Assembly: GCA_910589415.1 (NCBI GenBank)
Contig: OU342639.1
Coordinates: forward strand, 28,032,268-28,096,267
DNA length: 64,000 nt
Reading direction: 5' to 3'
From: Malachius bipustulatus
Lineage: Eukaryota > Arthropoda > Insecta > Coleoptera > Melyridae
Position 1 is the stretch's first letter; each line of letters starts with the position of its first letter. This document shows positions 13,001 through 25,900 of the stretch, in pieces. The position numbers and the translations under genes are program-made. The notes below the pieces were generated by a model that did not search any database, was not told the DNA's origin, and saw only the letters and a program-made list of their open reading frames with translations.

Positions 13001-15792
13001 CAAAAATATGTCTGCGGCCGTATGAGCTTGTTCTCAAAGCCAAAATTACCATAGACTAAGAGCCCGCGACTGCCAGACGTTCGTCATTTTATAAAAGCTG
13101 AAATTTTATCTGGGCATGTCCACAACATAGGTAGGATAAATAAAGTTTGGATCATCGTGGCTTTGGCAGGTCACAGCTGAAGAAGGTGTATAAGATCGCT
13201 CCTCAAAATCTTGAAAGTATAAAGGGTAATTTTCTTAAAACTTACAGGGCATCTAGGAAATGCAAAAATAGGCGAAGAGTTTCCTGTAGACATGGGTCGT
13301 TAGAGTTTTAGTTTTCGAGATATAGAGTGATACAATAATCGTGCTATTGTGGTTATTAAAGGTCAATTAAACTGGATCGTAACATTGTAAAGTATCTTGG
13401 AAACAGATCAGATTAAGTTTAAGAAAAATTAAACTTTACACTTCAAAGATTTCGAGGTGTGATTTTATACACCTTCTTTAGCTGTTACCTACCTGCCAAA
13501 GCCACGATGATCCAAACTTCATAGTCGCTGTATTATTCCTACCTGTTTTGGGGACATAAACTTTCAGCTTTTATAAAATAACGAAGGTCTGGCAGTCGAT
13601 TTAGGTTCTAATTCAATTTGCCACTGTAGGTTCCTTTTATAGAACAAATTAGAAAACATTCGCACAACATATGAGGTGAAGACTGAAGACATGGACGCTA
13701 CCATTTCGTCCTATTATGGATTCGTCAGTCGTACACACAAATCCATAACAAGGGCAAAATGGTATCGTCCATGTCTTCAGTTTCGCCTCACATGCCGTGC
13801 GAAAGTTTTCTAATAATTGGTTCTGCAAAGAATTTATAGCGAAAAGTTAAATTAGAACCTAAATCCCAAGAAAATATGTAACAGCGCTAGGGAGATCTAT
13901 AATTTAAATAATTTTTAGAAACATCTAAACTACACAAGACGCGAAGTTATATACTGGGGGTGGCTTCCAAGGTGTAAAGAATTATTAGTGTATGCATTTT
14001 TTGGTCAGATCTAGGGGTCTGTAGCCTTGTAGAATTTTCGTGGTACCTAGGTAAGTATGAAAGATGCATACAGGTCAGGAGTAGACTATTTCGTGATCTT
14101 AAATAATACATCTTGAGGTTTCAACAGCTTTTCCATGTAGTAATGTTAAAGTCGCAAATGTTTCACCTAGTATAAGAAACCAAACTCCAGCTATTTGGCG
14201 TATAATATAAATATACACTCAGGTACAAAAAAAAGTGGGCCGCAAATTTATTTTTTCAATCCTTTTTATTAAAATATTTAGAATATAAAATTTTTGTTAT
14301 TTATTTGGAATATTTAGACTTTAAATATATACTTTTGATTTTGCATTGATAAAGGACTTCCTCCTGGATCATAAAAAATAATGGTAATTATTCTCATTTT
14401 AAATAAACAAATGTTAAATTGGAATTCGATCATTTCAAGTTTAATTATCAATTCAATTCGCAAAGAGTTTCAGTGTTCTGTAATTGTTTGTTATTTTTCG
14501 ATTGCTAGCAGGTAGCTTGTTGTTATTGATACCAGACTATAATAGTTATGTGACAGTTATTGTTATAGTCTAAGTGTTGTTTGAAACGTTCAGCCTTAAA
14601 AGTGCAACCTGAAAGCCAAATTATCTGAAAAAAAATTACTCGTTTTTAAAAAAATACTATGTGGATCGTTTTTTTTTGCACCTGAGTATATAAGTGTTAG
14701 GTTAAAAATGTTAGGTTTCAACTTTAATGATTGACTTGCGTTTAGAAAAAGAATGGTGCTTAAATGTTGCAGGGAACAAACAAGTCATATCGGATAAAAA
14801 TGGAGATAAGTACGGTAGTGTACGAAGACCACAGAACCCGCCTCCTCCAGCTCCTCAGTCTTGCAGTGGCCGTCTTGCTAATGGCAGGTCAAGCGAGAGT
14901 ATTGCCTCCATGGTCTCTGACCTCGATCCCGTGCCGCCACCTAGAAGGGTGAGTTTGTAAATTCTTCATTAACAGTATACAGTTCATGCGATAATATGTA
15001 ATTTTAATCACTAAAGGGGTTTTTACATATAAATTTATTTCCAAAAATGTTTCCAATCGGAGTTAGATCCCTCCAAACGGGTAGGATAAAATGTGCTTTT
15101 TATTTAATTTCCCAGATTTGAAGAAGCATGAAGGAATCAAATTATCCATATAACTTTATAATAATAATAACTTTATAGTGAAAGATTTACAAATCATAAA
15201 CACAAGAAGACTAAGAACATTTACAAAATGATTATAATCTAAGCGCTGAATATAATCAATGAACCCTTATCAAGGAAACCTTATCAAATACCAATATTAT
15301 TTTTTGTCTCACACTCGGATGGGGTTGAAAAGTGCAATCCTTAAAATTGCAATCTTTAAAGCGCCTTTTTACTGCCTCTTACAGTGCGTTATACACTGTA
15401 GGTTTATTTCTACTATCACTTGTGTATTTAAATTTTAGAATATTTGAATGTTTTGTTTTCAATAAACAATATTTTCTTAACCCCATTAATGTATTCATTG
15501 ATTTGAAATGAGTATTTTTCAGGCGTCAGATTCACCACCACATAAGCTGCCGGCAAGTTCAGTATCTGGAGGATGTCTCTCATACCCTGGAGTCCCCGGC
15601 CTGCGCCGTTGCACAGCCCTGTATGACTGCAATGCTGATAATGATGATGAGCTCTCTTTCAGAGAAGGTGAAGTAATTGTTGTCATTAATGAACATACTG
15701 ACGATGACAATTGGATGGAGGGTATGATTGAAGGACGACCAGATCGGGTCGGCATGTTTCCTATCAGCTTCGTGCATATGTTACCAGATTAG
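4075..15792 (+). CDS. Asap: ASAP-type Arf GTPase-activating protein (BAR-PH-ArfGAP-ANK-SH3), 14 exons, N-terminus missing
   Basis: Accelerates GTP hydrolysis on Arf GTPases at membranes and links membrane curvature to cytoskeletal signalling. Exons: 4075-4147, 4206-4606, 4665-4750, 4840-4999, 5066-5339, 5408-5635, 7272-7494, 7566-7746, 7827-8126, 9426-9545, 9599-9767, 11968-12171, 14773-14948, 15523-15792; all GT-AG, phases agree. They give 954 aa here. Order: BAR (1-230, KGDLRGVKGDLKRPFDKAW), PH (about 267-355, GHLLKKSEGKMRRVWQKRKC), ArfGAP zinc finger (from about 395, CCDC...CIEC, with the catalytic arginine in SGIHRDLG), ankyrin repeats (543-642), proline-rich linker, C-terminal SH3 (ALYDCNADNDDELSF). 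Residue order follows vertebrate ASAP1 closely. About 30-40 N-terminal residues lie upstream and were not found. The exon 2 acceptor is placed at 4204-4205 because the upstream AG at 4187-4188 breaks the phase. The linker (exons 10-13) is much shorter than in mammalian ASAP1. Confidence 0.96.
6151..7123. repeat. Tandem duplication of a 499-bp unit in ASAP intron 6
   Basis: Unit 1 is 6151-6649 and unit 2 is 6650 to about 7123. They are nearly identical; unit 2 lacks about 12 bp near 6912 and has a few single-base changes. Each unit begins with a perfect hairpin (GCTGTGGC...GCCACAGC). Each also carries a TATAAAAAG motif followed about 70 bp later by AAATAAATTGTG, which recalls an LTR promoter and polyadenylation pair. 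No coding capacity and no internal region between the units. Confidence 0.85.
8330..8830. repeat. Dispersed repeat rich in GGTTCGAA, copy 1
   Basis: Begins with GAACTGAACTGAAGCC / GGGTTCGAATTC and ends with AGACCAGGTCTGAGTTCGG and AAAAATTCAGGGTTC. The same start, middle (ACAGTTACAAAGA-type) and end motifs recur in the same order at 11218-11880. No coding capacity; family unknown. Confidence 0.6.
8860..9265. repeat. Foldback with arms of about 190 bp
   Basis: The left arm runs from GTAGACCAACATGGC through CCAGGATCTGGTTTTGA and AGGCCCTTAG. The right arm is its reverse complement, ending GCCATGTCGGTCTGC near 9260. An ACACCCTGTA motif lies in the right arm. The minus-strand open frame over the left arm is a by-product. 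Confidence 0.65.
10307..10830 (+). mobile_element. Candidate solo LTR (weak)
   Basis: This block is clearly more GC-rich than the surrounding intron. It starts TGTTACGGG, has TTATATAG near 10518 and AAATAAATG near 10722, a spacing seen in insect LTRs. I could not define a convincing right end or target duplication, so this is only a candidate. Confidence 0.25.
11218..11880. repeat. Dispersed repeat rich in GGTTCGAA, copy 2
   Basis: Same family and orientation as 8330-8830: it opens with CCGAACTTTCGGTTCGAA and closes with AGACCAGGTTTGAGCTCGG and AAAAATTCAGGGTTCGC. It appears to be interrupted by an AT-rich stretch from about 11300 that starts with ATAATAATAATAA. Confidence 0.55.
12921..13047 (+). 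repeat. SINE-like fragment related to the one at 63838-64000
   Basis: GGATTCGAAGCTCAG, the following T-rich spacer and the terminal ATGAGCTTGTTCTCAAAGCC correspond in order to the segment at the right edge of the window (GATTCGAATCCCAGCTC ... ATGAGCTTGATCTCAAACCC). The first motif resembles an RNA polymerase III B box. Confidence 0.4.
13060..13600. repeat. Foldback, arms of about 130 bp
   Basis: The left arm (about 13070-13190: GACTGCCAGACGTTCGT, GATCATCGTGGCTTTGGCAGGT) is matched by the reverse-complement right arm (about 13480-13597: GCCAAAGCCACGATGATCC, GAAGGTCTGGCAGTCG). No coding content. Confidence 0.7.
13610..13870. repeat. Foldback, arms of about 120 bp
   Basis: The left arm GGTTCCTTTTATAGAA...GAAGACATGGACG and right arm GTCCATGTCTTCAG...TTCTGCAAAGAATTTATAG are imperfect reverse complements around a loop of about 45 bp. 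Half of the same element is present at 3130-3300. Confidence 0.7.
14214..14690. mobile_element. TIR element (MITE-like), about 477 bp
   Basis: The left end TACACTCAGGTACAAAAAAA and right end TTTTTTTTGCACCTGAGTATA are imperfect inverted repeats flanked by TA/TATA. It sits in ASAP intron 12, just upstream of exon 13. No transposase. Confidence 0.65.
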
Positions 15793-18700
15793 CTGCACTC
15801 TAACAGGTTTGGAATAAATTCGGAAAGCGGTGAATAGTGATCATACCTATTTTTACTTATCAACATTTTACTTAAGTGACAATGAAAAAATGTAGAGTAT
15901 ATTAATTCATGGAAGCTACATTAAGTTTCAAGACTGCTAAAAACATAAGATGCATGGAGTACTTTGTAATTCAGTTTGGAATGGATAGGAGTTCATTCTT
16001 CGTCTTTGTATGTTTTGATAGTTGTATGTCTACGTCTGATATGTAGCTTCTTCAATTAGTATATTGTGCCAGTATAATGATGAGTTGTTTGTCATGCTTT
16101 AGACAATTTCTCATTTGCTGGCTGAGCCAGTTATGACCAGATATCGACTAACACCTTTTTATTATTTTAATAACTTTATCAAGACCTGATTACCCTTTGT
16201 CAGAATTTAGAACAGAAAAGTTTTAGTCTAAAATATTCTGTTTTCGAAATTACAATCTTCATACATACGACCTAGGCTGAGACTATCAGGAAATTGGAAT
16301 TGAGTAGATCTGTATCACATACATAGGTTGAGCCAATTCGAAAGTTGCACAGCTTCACATTTTGGCAGTATAGTCTTATTTGAACACAGTTGTGTTCAAA
16401 TCGATCAAGTTTTTATTGTAAACGCTGATTGCAGTTTTGTTATTTGCATCTTTAGATAGCTCAAGTTACCTATCTGTTGAAATTATATAATTTAACCAGC
16501 AAGATTTTTAAATATCTTTCAAAAATAGCTCTTCAAATAGCATAGATCCCAATACACAGCAGGATAGCCAATGCACATTGTATATCTTTATGAATTGAGT
16601 ACCTACTTCAGCAGGACATACTCTGCATATACAGATATTGTTTATTTTATACTAAAACATCAGACATTTAGCCCTAAAATCTGTTCTAAATTTTGCATGT
16701 CCGATGTAGAATGAATTATTTCAGAAAGTAAGTTTGTTCAGAATTGGAATAATAACCCAAACATGTTAAGGTGTAAACTTTTATGATATGCAACACTTGT
16801 CTTTATATAAAGAAAACTATATTCCTGAAGCTGACGAGCATATTTAATCAATGTATTTTTTTAATGTGACATTTAAAGATACATTTTTTTCTTTTAAATT
16901 TTTATTTTAATGTTACCAATTACAATAGAAAAGTTCACTATATGTTTATGGCAGATAGTTTATAAGAGTATATTAGTAACAGCTCAATGAGAAGTAAGAC
17001 TCTTTTTTCTGTCCAAGCTTTGGCCATTGAGACTTATTCCTTAACTCGGAATAGATTCCATACTAAATCTCAGTTCCAAAATCTTAGCCAGAAATAAGAG
17101 TCTTTCTTCTCAATAAAGTATTACCTATTAGTAATTATACAGTATTGTGCTAACGATGGTCATTATTTCCCAAAAGGTTACATGTATTATATTTTTTTAG
17201 ATCCGTAACATTAAAATAAGATTTACTAAAAGTTGTAAAGGTAATAAATAAAGAAAAATTGTGCTTGATGAGCAGCACATCATCATAATATTTATGTAAA
17301 CTGATCAGTTAAAATCATAGTGATTATGGCCCGTTGAAAATCATACATTGTTTAAAAAGTGTTATCATGAATGTGATGTTAATTGTATTTAACTCTTATT
17401 ATAATAATTATTGTGATTTTAAATGAAAACTATTGTTTAATTATTACATTTTGTTGCAAATTTCATTGTGGTTGTCAATCTGCAAATTATTATTATGTTA
17501 AAAGTATTCCCATTTGATAAGTGAACTCAGTATTGTTATGCCATAGTAGTTTAATATTAAGTTTAAACAATAATTTACCTCAACGTCTCGAGAAGTTGTC
17601 TACAGTCACTGGTCATTGAATAATATGGTAGACTCTTGATTATCCTGTTGTTTTGCATAATAGCAAATAGCGTGTATCTGCTTTCTCTCAAAAATTTATC
17701 TATTATAATTTTAAGTATTTATCTGCTCAAAGTTATTATAATAAGGTACTTTATAGTATTTAAGAAACAAATTTGAAATAGTGATTTATTTCTGAAGATC
17801 TAATGCTTAATCAACTTCATTGAATATTTAAAACCAAGACAAACTCTACTGTAATATCCTGTCATTAATTTGGCTTGGAAATAATGAGTTTATTCCATCT
17901 TGCTGGTCCACACTACATAAACAACACTAATATATTGTTACAATTTTCACTCAGAGCGTGACAGTAAAATGAACTTCTCACTCTAATACTGGTTCGGGAG
18001 GAGGGATGAGCTAGTGCCTCCTACATACAGTCCTTTTTAATAACAGTGATTATTTATGTATGTTTGGTGGTAGGTACTTCTTGTGGTAAAATATAATACC
18101 ACATGCAACTTCTTAACCTTGCCGATTACGTCTCTTCCATTGAATACTTTCACATTTCATCACTAATATTTAAATGAACATTTTTAAACAATTTTTGTGC
18201 GTTTAAACCAGATCTAATGGTACCTACTATGAAATGAATATACCTACCTTTCTGGATAAAACAGAGCTTGACCAAAATTTTAGATACCTACCTTAGAGGA
18301 TCGATTGCTTGTATGGTCCATAAATGCTATATCTCAACAAACGTTAGTTATAAAGAGTCTACTATAATCAATAGGACCTACCGAATGAAAGGAAGAAAAA
18401 TAACTTAGTGACGGCTCTTTTAGTAGAATTAGTATCGAGATATCCTGTCTTCATTGTAAATGTATATTTAATGTATTTTTACTAGTAAACTGATTCTTTG
18501 ATTGGTGTTACTTTAGTAAATGAGTCAGACAATGTGTGTTCCTTATAAACTGACTGATATCTCTATTTATCTGTCAATAGTTAATTCCATACTATACCAC
18601 ATATTTATGTAAATAAAGTAATATTTTTAGAGAAATAGTAGTTTTAGAGTGATGTGTAAGTATATTATATTATACATATTACATTTATAAATTTCTTAAC

Positions 18701-19940
18701 CAAAGAGAATAGCATGTTTTTGCTTCATAAATTATTATATATTTAATTTTAATGTTAATATGCATTATATATTGTCAGTGTAAATAAGTATATCTTACTA
18801 AATGTTATCATCTAGTTTTTTTTTTTATACATAAGTTAATGAGTAATTTTCTGTTTATATAATTATGTTTTCCTAGAAAGTATTTAAATACCATTGCAAA
18901 TTATTGAAATGTAAGTAGATAACCTCATCCCCAAAATATATAATATATTATGTTTATTATACATTTTTCATTTTTTCAGGTTTAATTTTAAAATAGGTAG
19001 TTGAAAAAAAAATTAATAATTATGAAATTCCAAACAAAAAATGTAATTACAATTTACTTCCATCTCACCTTTTTATGCACATTCAGTTACTGAAAAATGA
19101 TGAGACTGTTTAAAACTTTGATAATCTTTGTAAAGCGCGTACGATATAATCATGAACCAAAATTCTCAGAAAGGAGTAAACCGATAACGTTCTCTCTTAG
19201 AGACGCAACGGTCTGCCATGACTTGATATTTGTAAGCAGCGGTGGGCGGATCTTGAAGCATAGATTCAGGGTATGCAAATGCTAACTAACTGCAAGAGAG
19301 AAGCCTGTAATTAGCTTGACATGTGACCAAAAAAAGTGATATCAAAGTGGTCTGTTTTAACATTTGACAATCATTTCAATTTCGAGAATCCCTAGCCATG
19401 ATTGTAATCATTTTGTGGTTTGGTTTATTGTGTATCTTATGAATGCATGCAGGTTGACAAAAAAAGACCTGTAAGGAAAAATGTTATCAGATATAATCAA
19501 TTTATGTCAGAAATCGATTGAATAATCCAGAATGGTATAATTATTTGTTTATCATATGTACACTAACATCTCCATATCTAAGTTTTTTCCTGACTATGTC
19601 TTGAAGAACGACCTCTTCTCATTTCTCAGTAACTTAAAAGTAAAAGTAGATTTTTTGTCACTGCAAGGGTACATATGGGTATACTGTATTTATATATTTT
19701 CTTTGGATTTTCGAGTTTGACTACCTAAACATTAATCAACCTGTAGGTATATATTTTGTTTTGAAACCAAGTAAATAAGTTTATTTCTATACCTACTCAA
19801 AGTGGTCATATTTAAATAATTAATTGTTCGTCAGATAATATTCTTTTGTGCATAAACATGCTACTGAATTTTCATGGCTTTTGATGTACCTTAATAATTA
19901 TTATTGTAACTTTTAGTGAAAACAATGATATGATCATGTA
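15793..19940. other. ASAP 3' untranslated region and intergenic space
   Basis: AT-rich, no protein-like frame. Candidate polyadenylation signals for ASAP occur at 15813-15818 (21 nt after the stop codon) and further down at about 17247 and 18613, so a long 3' UTR is possible. I see no inverted-repeat element here, unlike most of the window. Confidence 0.6.
15813..15818 (+). terminator. AATAAA polyadenylation signal candidate (ASAP)
   Basis: A perfect AATAAA hexamer closely follows the stop codon. Later copies near 17247 and 18613 may be used instead. Confidence 0.4.
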
Positions 19941-19946
19941 TTTATT
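19941..19946 (-). terminator. AATAAA polyadenylation signal (ADHFE1)
   Basis: On the minus strand AATAAA lies about 33 nt after the TAA stop codon at 19979-19981, a usual spacing for a compact 3' UTR. Confidence 0.55.
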
Positions 19947-19978
19947 AAATGTAGATACAATACAGTTTTAATAAATAA

Positions 19979-22900
19979 TTAGTATACTTTCATTGATTTT
20001 TCAAACAGTGTTGTCAGGTCTTCTTCAGTTTGCTCTCTTGGCGCCATTTTTGTTATGCGTTGCTGCAAAAAAAAGGCGAATTAGTTTCACAATAGACACT
20101 ATACAAGAATTGTTTGATTCAAAAGTAGAAACAAATTACAATAAGAAGAGTTCAATGTAACAATTGAAATGTTAGCGTGGTTTCATACACAACAATAATT
20201 ATCATCGTCATCTGATGTGCGCTGGGTCAATTAACACTCAAATCCATTGTACCAATTACAGAATTACACACCGACAGCAATTTGAGAAAAAGTTGTTGTT
20301 TGGTACCAATATCAGTGTGGACAGTATTGCTGTTCTGCAGAATCGGCCGATTCGGTACAACACATAATGTACCTTAATCTGGATAACCTCAAGACATACC
20401 TGTGGCAAAGTGCCTTCTACTAAAGCTGGGATATCTTCTTTGGTGAATCCCAAAGCATCAAGTCCATCCTCTATTTGTATGGCTTGCATATAGCGTCTGA
20501 CAGTATCAGCCAAGACGAGCCCAGCATCCTGTAGATGTACTCCGGCAATGTCTGCTCCCAGAGTTTCGGCAGCTTCTAGATGACGTTCAGGGGCAGATGG
20601 AGCTGTAAACTCAAACACTGCTGGAGCTGTCTGCACTACTGATAGTCCATGTGGAATAAGAGGATGACCTGACCTGGAAAATAAGGATTAAATTAGTAAC
20701 TACAAATCGGTTCTGAATTTATTTGAAAGGCATGAAGGTCTATAATAATGTATATTACCTAGACTAGATTGTAAAATATGATTTGTGAATTGGCTGTTTG
20801 TAAAATAGTCTACAAAAATCTATTTAATTTTTCTTCAACAAAACTACAAAAACCAGTCTTGTACGTCTTTGACCTTCAGAAATGGAACGAAACAGCAAAC
20901 AAATGTCCTTGCTGATAAACACCAATACATATTCCTCTGTTTAACTCACCCATAATCCTTTGGTTTAAAAGCTCTCACATTTCCTGCAATTGGATAAGAT
21001 AGTCCATGACAGAGGTGCACTCCGGCATTACCAAATCCAACACCAGCCATTGTTGAGGCCATATGCATAGCAGATCTTGCCTCGAGATCATCAGGATGAT
21101 AAACTGCCCTGAGGAATTAGAAGTAGGCATATAATGTTTGAAAACTTTTCAAACAAATTGTTTGTCATAAAACAATAAGTCTTACCTTTTGAAGTATTTC
21201 TTGATGATGTTTAGAGCATATTTGGCCCAGAGATCAGACACAGGATTGCGCCCCTGATATGCTGGTCTTTGAGCAGGGTTATTGGGACAGGGTGAACGCT
21301 GATTATATGGAATAGCCGTAAAGGACTCCAACGCATGGCAGAACACATCAAAACCGCTATATGCAGCTACCCTTTCAGGGAGGCTCAAAGTATGCAGGGG
21401 ATCGATCAAACCAAGCACTGGTCTCAAGGAACTGCTAGAGATGCCTGTTTTCGCATGAAGGGGCTCGTAATCGAAAATACTAACGCCTGTCGTCTCGCTA
21501 CCCGTCCCTGAGGTAGTTGGTACTATAACATTTTGGTTTTTAGTACAATTACATTTGTCAAAAAAACATCAGTTTCTATGACTGTACAAAATTTTGAACC
21601 CCAACTCCTTCAAATAGCGAAAATACAGAGGTGTATACATCTTAAATACGACTTACTGTACCTAATAATAATTAAAGCTTACTCGCAATCAGTGGTTTAA
21701 GTTTCACTTCAACGGGTTTTCCTTTGCCTATTGGGCTATTGACATAGTCCAGAAATTCAGCTTCAGGATCGGAAGCATAGAGATTGGCAGCCTTGCAGGT
21801 ATCTATTACTGAACCACCCCCCACAGCGATGAATGCATCGTAGTTTCTCTCTCTGGCATAGTTTGCTGCACCTAGTAAGCTAAATGTGAATGTAAAAAAA
21901 TTAACTCCGACTTATTTAAGAAGGTTTTTACAATTAACTTGTACTAATTAATTAATAATATGATAGATAAATTTATTTTATTAGCCTAAAAATTTGCTTC
22001 GTTATTTATTGTGAATAATTCTTCCCAAAGGTTCTCACGCAGCACCTTCATATATGGTTGCAAAATTACTTGCAGATGAGTTTCTGGAAATCTTGGAAAT
22101 ATACGGGAAAATTTCACATCTTTCACTTTTACCAAGTTCCAGGCACATTTCCCTGGCTCCAGAACAGAATAAGCCGGATAATGACATTTTAAAATTTCTG
22201 CTATTGGAATACTACTTCAATGCCGAAAAATATTATACTTCGCAGATAGAATTAACAAATAATAATATAGATACATGAAAGTCATTTTTGTATTGATAGG
22301 TAGGTTTCCCAAACAGAACATTAAATAGAAGTTTGGCATTTTGGTAATTAAAATTTTGAACGAAATAATTTGGATTCAAATTGCATAAACAATATTTTTT
22401 CCAGCGCGAGAGAGTTTCCATAGTGCTATGAAATGCGCAATGAAACCAATGGGTAGATACCTGCTATAATATGCATTACCTTTGTTCAGTAGGTTCCACT
22501 CTGACTTGATCATAGACATCAAAAGCAACTCCATTCCTAGTTAGTGAGTCAGCAGTTGCCTGGAAAGGCGCTAATCGAACAAGATTAGGATCAGTCATCA
22601 GGCAAACGTTCTTGGCTCCCATGTTTACCACGTCCATGCCTACTTCCCTGGTTACTCCTGGTCCAAAACGAACCCTGGATGACACCATCTGGTAGGATCA
22701 GTTGTTAGTTTAGATTGACTGAGATGTGTAATTATTTAATTTATTGTAACGATCACAAAAAAGTAGAAATTTTACCTCGAATGCATAATCTGTGGATGGC
22801 AGTGCATTTGGTACACCGCTGGCATGCACAACACCAACAGAGTTGGAATGCGCCGGACATCTGCAACTGAAATAATAATACATCGTATGTTATTAACTTG

Positions 22901-25900
22901 TCTAAGGATGAGACCACATATCTTTCCATATTCTTATTACTTTAGATTACGCATGGTACCTAATAATAGGTATGATGTATATATGAAACTCTTCGGTACG
23001 TCTTTCCCAGAGGTCTGGAGTTTCCTCCTTTGCCTGGGTCAGTTGTGCTTCCATTATTGATTTACTGTTTTACCGAAACATAATCATCTCTCTAATGACA
23101 CCGTCTACAAAATTACTTTATGCTAAAAAAATTGACGTTCTAATTAATTTTTTTTATTATTTAACGTTTTATTGATTATGTCTTTCTTGCGTCTCAGTGA
23201 TGCTTCGATTTTTTGAACTTCATTTAGCAAGTAATCTTATAATAATTCTAACGATTTATATTTTTTGTTAATTAATTGTGTACAATTAATTTACTTAATG
23301 TCTGGAAGAAGGGAATAAATGTTAACGAAACCTCGAACAGTTAAGAAGAGTTTTTTTCTTCTAACTTTTTTTCTAAGAAGACTCAATTTTTCCCTATTTA
23401 TACTAAATTTAATAATGTTTTGTTTTCAGTAGAAGTACCGTTTCTGTTATACCTACCGAAAGTTGCCTTCAAAGTTGTTACAAATTTTCAATGAAATATT
23501 AAAAAATCAATATACAGGGTGTCCCAGCTTATTCGAAGCGGTCTCTGTAGGCCAAACGATGGACTTTTTCAAAAAATTTTTTGCAAATTCAAGTACAGAA
23601 TCACAATGGCCATAATTTAAAATTATTTTGGAGTATACAGAGTGTCCCATATGACAGTGGCATATCAAAGTTATGTTTTTTTAAATGGAATGCTCCTATG
23701 TTATTGCAATTTTAGAATGTCTGAGAAGAGAAAATAAGATTGGCTTTCACAGTTGGTGTTTAAATTCAGAAGTTTTTGAGTTATAAACAAGTGAAAATCG
23801 TCATTTTTCAAGTTCAAGGCCCTGCATAACGAAAACGGCTGAAGATAGAGAAAAACGGCTTATACATGTCCCTATTTTAACTTTTTATGTACTATCCTAT
23901 GGTATAGAAACATTTGTACTTTCTTTGATTTTTTTATTTGGTGACGCGTGGAGAAATCTCAGAATTTTTCACATTTTTCATCACCCTGTATAAACATTTA
24001 ATCTACATCATAGGATAGTACATGAAATATTAAAATAGGGACATGTAAGCCGTTTTTCTCTATCTTTAGCCGTTTTTGTTGTACAGGGCCTTGAACTTCA
24101 AAAAAGGCGATTTTCACTTGTTTATAACTCAAAAACTTCTGAATTTAAACACCAACTGTAAAATCCAATCTTATTTTTTCTTCTCAGACAATCTCGAAAT
24201 GCAATAACATAGGAGCATTCCATTTAAAAAAACATAACTTTGATACGCCACTGTCATATGGGACACTCTGTATACTCCAAAATAATTTTAAATTATGGCC
24301 ATTGTGATTCTGTACTTGAATTTGCAAAAATTTTTTGGAAAAAATCCTTCGTTTGGCCTACACAGACCGCTTCGAATAAGCTGGGACACCCTGTATTTGT
24401 GAGTTATTCAACTTTTTTCAAAAATTTTGCCATGACTTTTGTAACGTACGTCCATATGCAATTCCTGACATTGGACTGCTCACTTCACACCTTGAACTAT
24501 CTTAAAGTGTCTTGCGACACTGTCTATTTGAAGCTAAAAAAAGGTCCAGTTAATTTTGTACTGTTTTTTTTTTTTCAAAAGGAAATGTCTTGAAATGTCT
24601 GACACAGCACAGGATTACCTTTTTTCAGCTTCAAAAATAGCCAATGTCACTAATGTCAGACATAATTAAGAAGTTTAATACCAAACCACAACCCTAAATT
24701 TAAATTTCAGAGATTTATTTGAATTACTGACAAATAAATTATAATTAATTTATAGAAGACATCCTTTATACTTATTTCTACGTCACTCGTCCGCTCCCAC
24801 TGTCAGTTAATTTTTTGTTGCTCACTCTTTATAATTTGTCTTTAATAAAGATTTGGGTCAACAGAAATTCTGTTTCTTCAGCCAAACTTTGACAAATATG
24901 AAAAAAAGTGAGAAACTTTCTGTAGAAAAATAAATGTTCTATCTAACCGTTTGTCTACAAATTTTTGAAATTAATTTAATGGTAACAGACCCCTTGTAAC
25001 TCCGCGCCACTGTTTGCTAGAAGTTTGATATTGCCAGTTGCCACAGAATGTGACAAGACAACCTTCTGTAAGGAAATACCTATTTGATTCTCTTATGTAG
25101 GTACCTATATGCAATTTTTAAGACGCGTTAGGTAGGTATTATAGAATAACATTATAATATTATGTACGTACTGAAATGGATCGCACCTAGGTAGGATGAT
25201 AAGAGAAATATTCCCTCGCCTCATTAAATCAAGTAAACGATCCCGTCAGCTCATTAAATATTCATAAAACAGAATCGCTCCAGCTAGCCACAATTCAGTC
25301 CTTCGAGAAAGCGACCACTGCAAGGGTAAAGAAACCATTGCCAGATGTTAGGGCAGGCGTTGTATTGCGACACTCTCGGTCCGCGTGATGAAGGAGAATA
25401 ATAGGTGACCTACATACAAGAACGAGTGGAAAGAAACAGATCGGGTGAAATCAGAATTTAAACAATAAGCCTTCGCAAAGACAAAAGTAACTCAGTAGTT
25501 ATTACACCTACGACAATGAAAAGTTCACCAATCGATAGGGCGAATTAATAAACCCCAATAGCCGGAAAAGCACCCCGGTACCTAAACGGCCAGTAAAGGA
25601 AAACGCGAAGTGAAAGTTAAGTCGGTGTAATTATAATAACTAGACACAATGAGAAGTACCTAAACGCGTCGACCGATTTGAAGGAAAATTTAGATAGTTC
25701 AGGTTCCGGACAAATCAGTAAAGTAGCCGCGAGGTCAACTCGCCAAATCTCAAGACAAATGAGATATGATTACGGACTAAATCACGGCAGGAGAGAAGAG
25801 TCAATAAGGTTCATTATTGCGCGGTGTTTAGAAATCGGACCACCGCTACTATAAAAGCAGACGTCTTCCAGCAACTCGCTCTCAGATCAATTTTGACTTC

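Noticed and set aside
21872..21873. Alternative acceptor for Adhfe1 exon 4
   Set aside because: Using it breaks the reading frame and loses conserved residues; the AG at 21880-21881 restores both.
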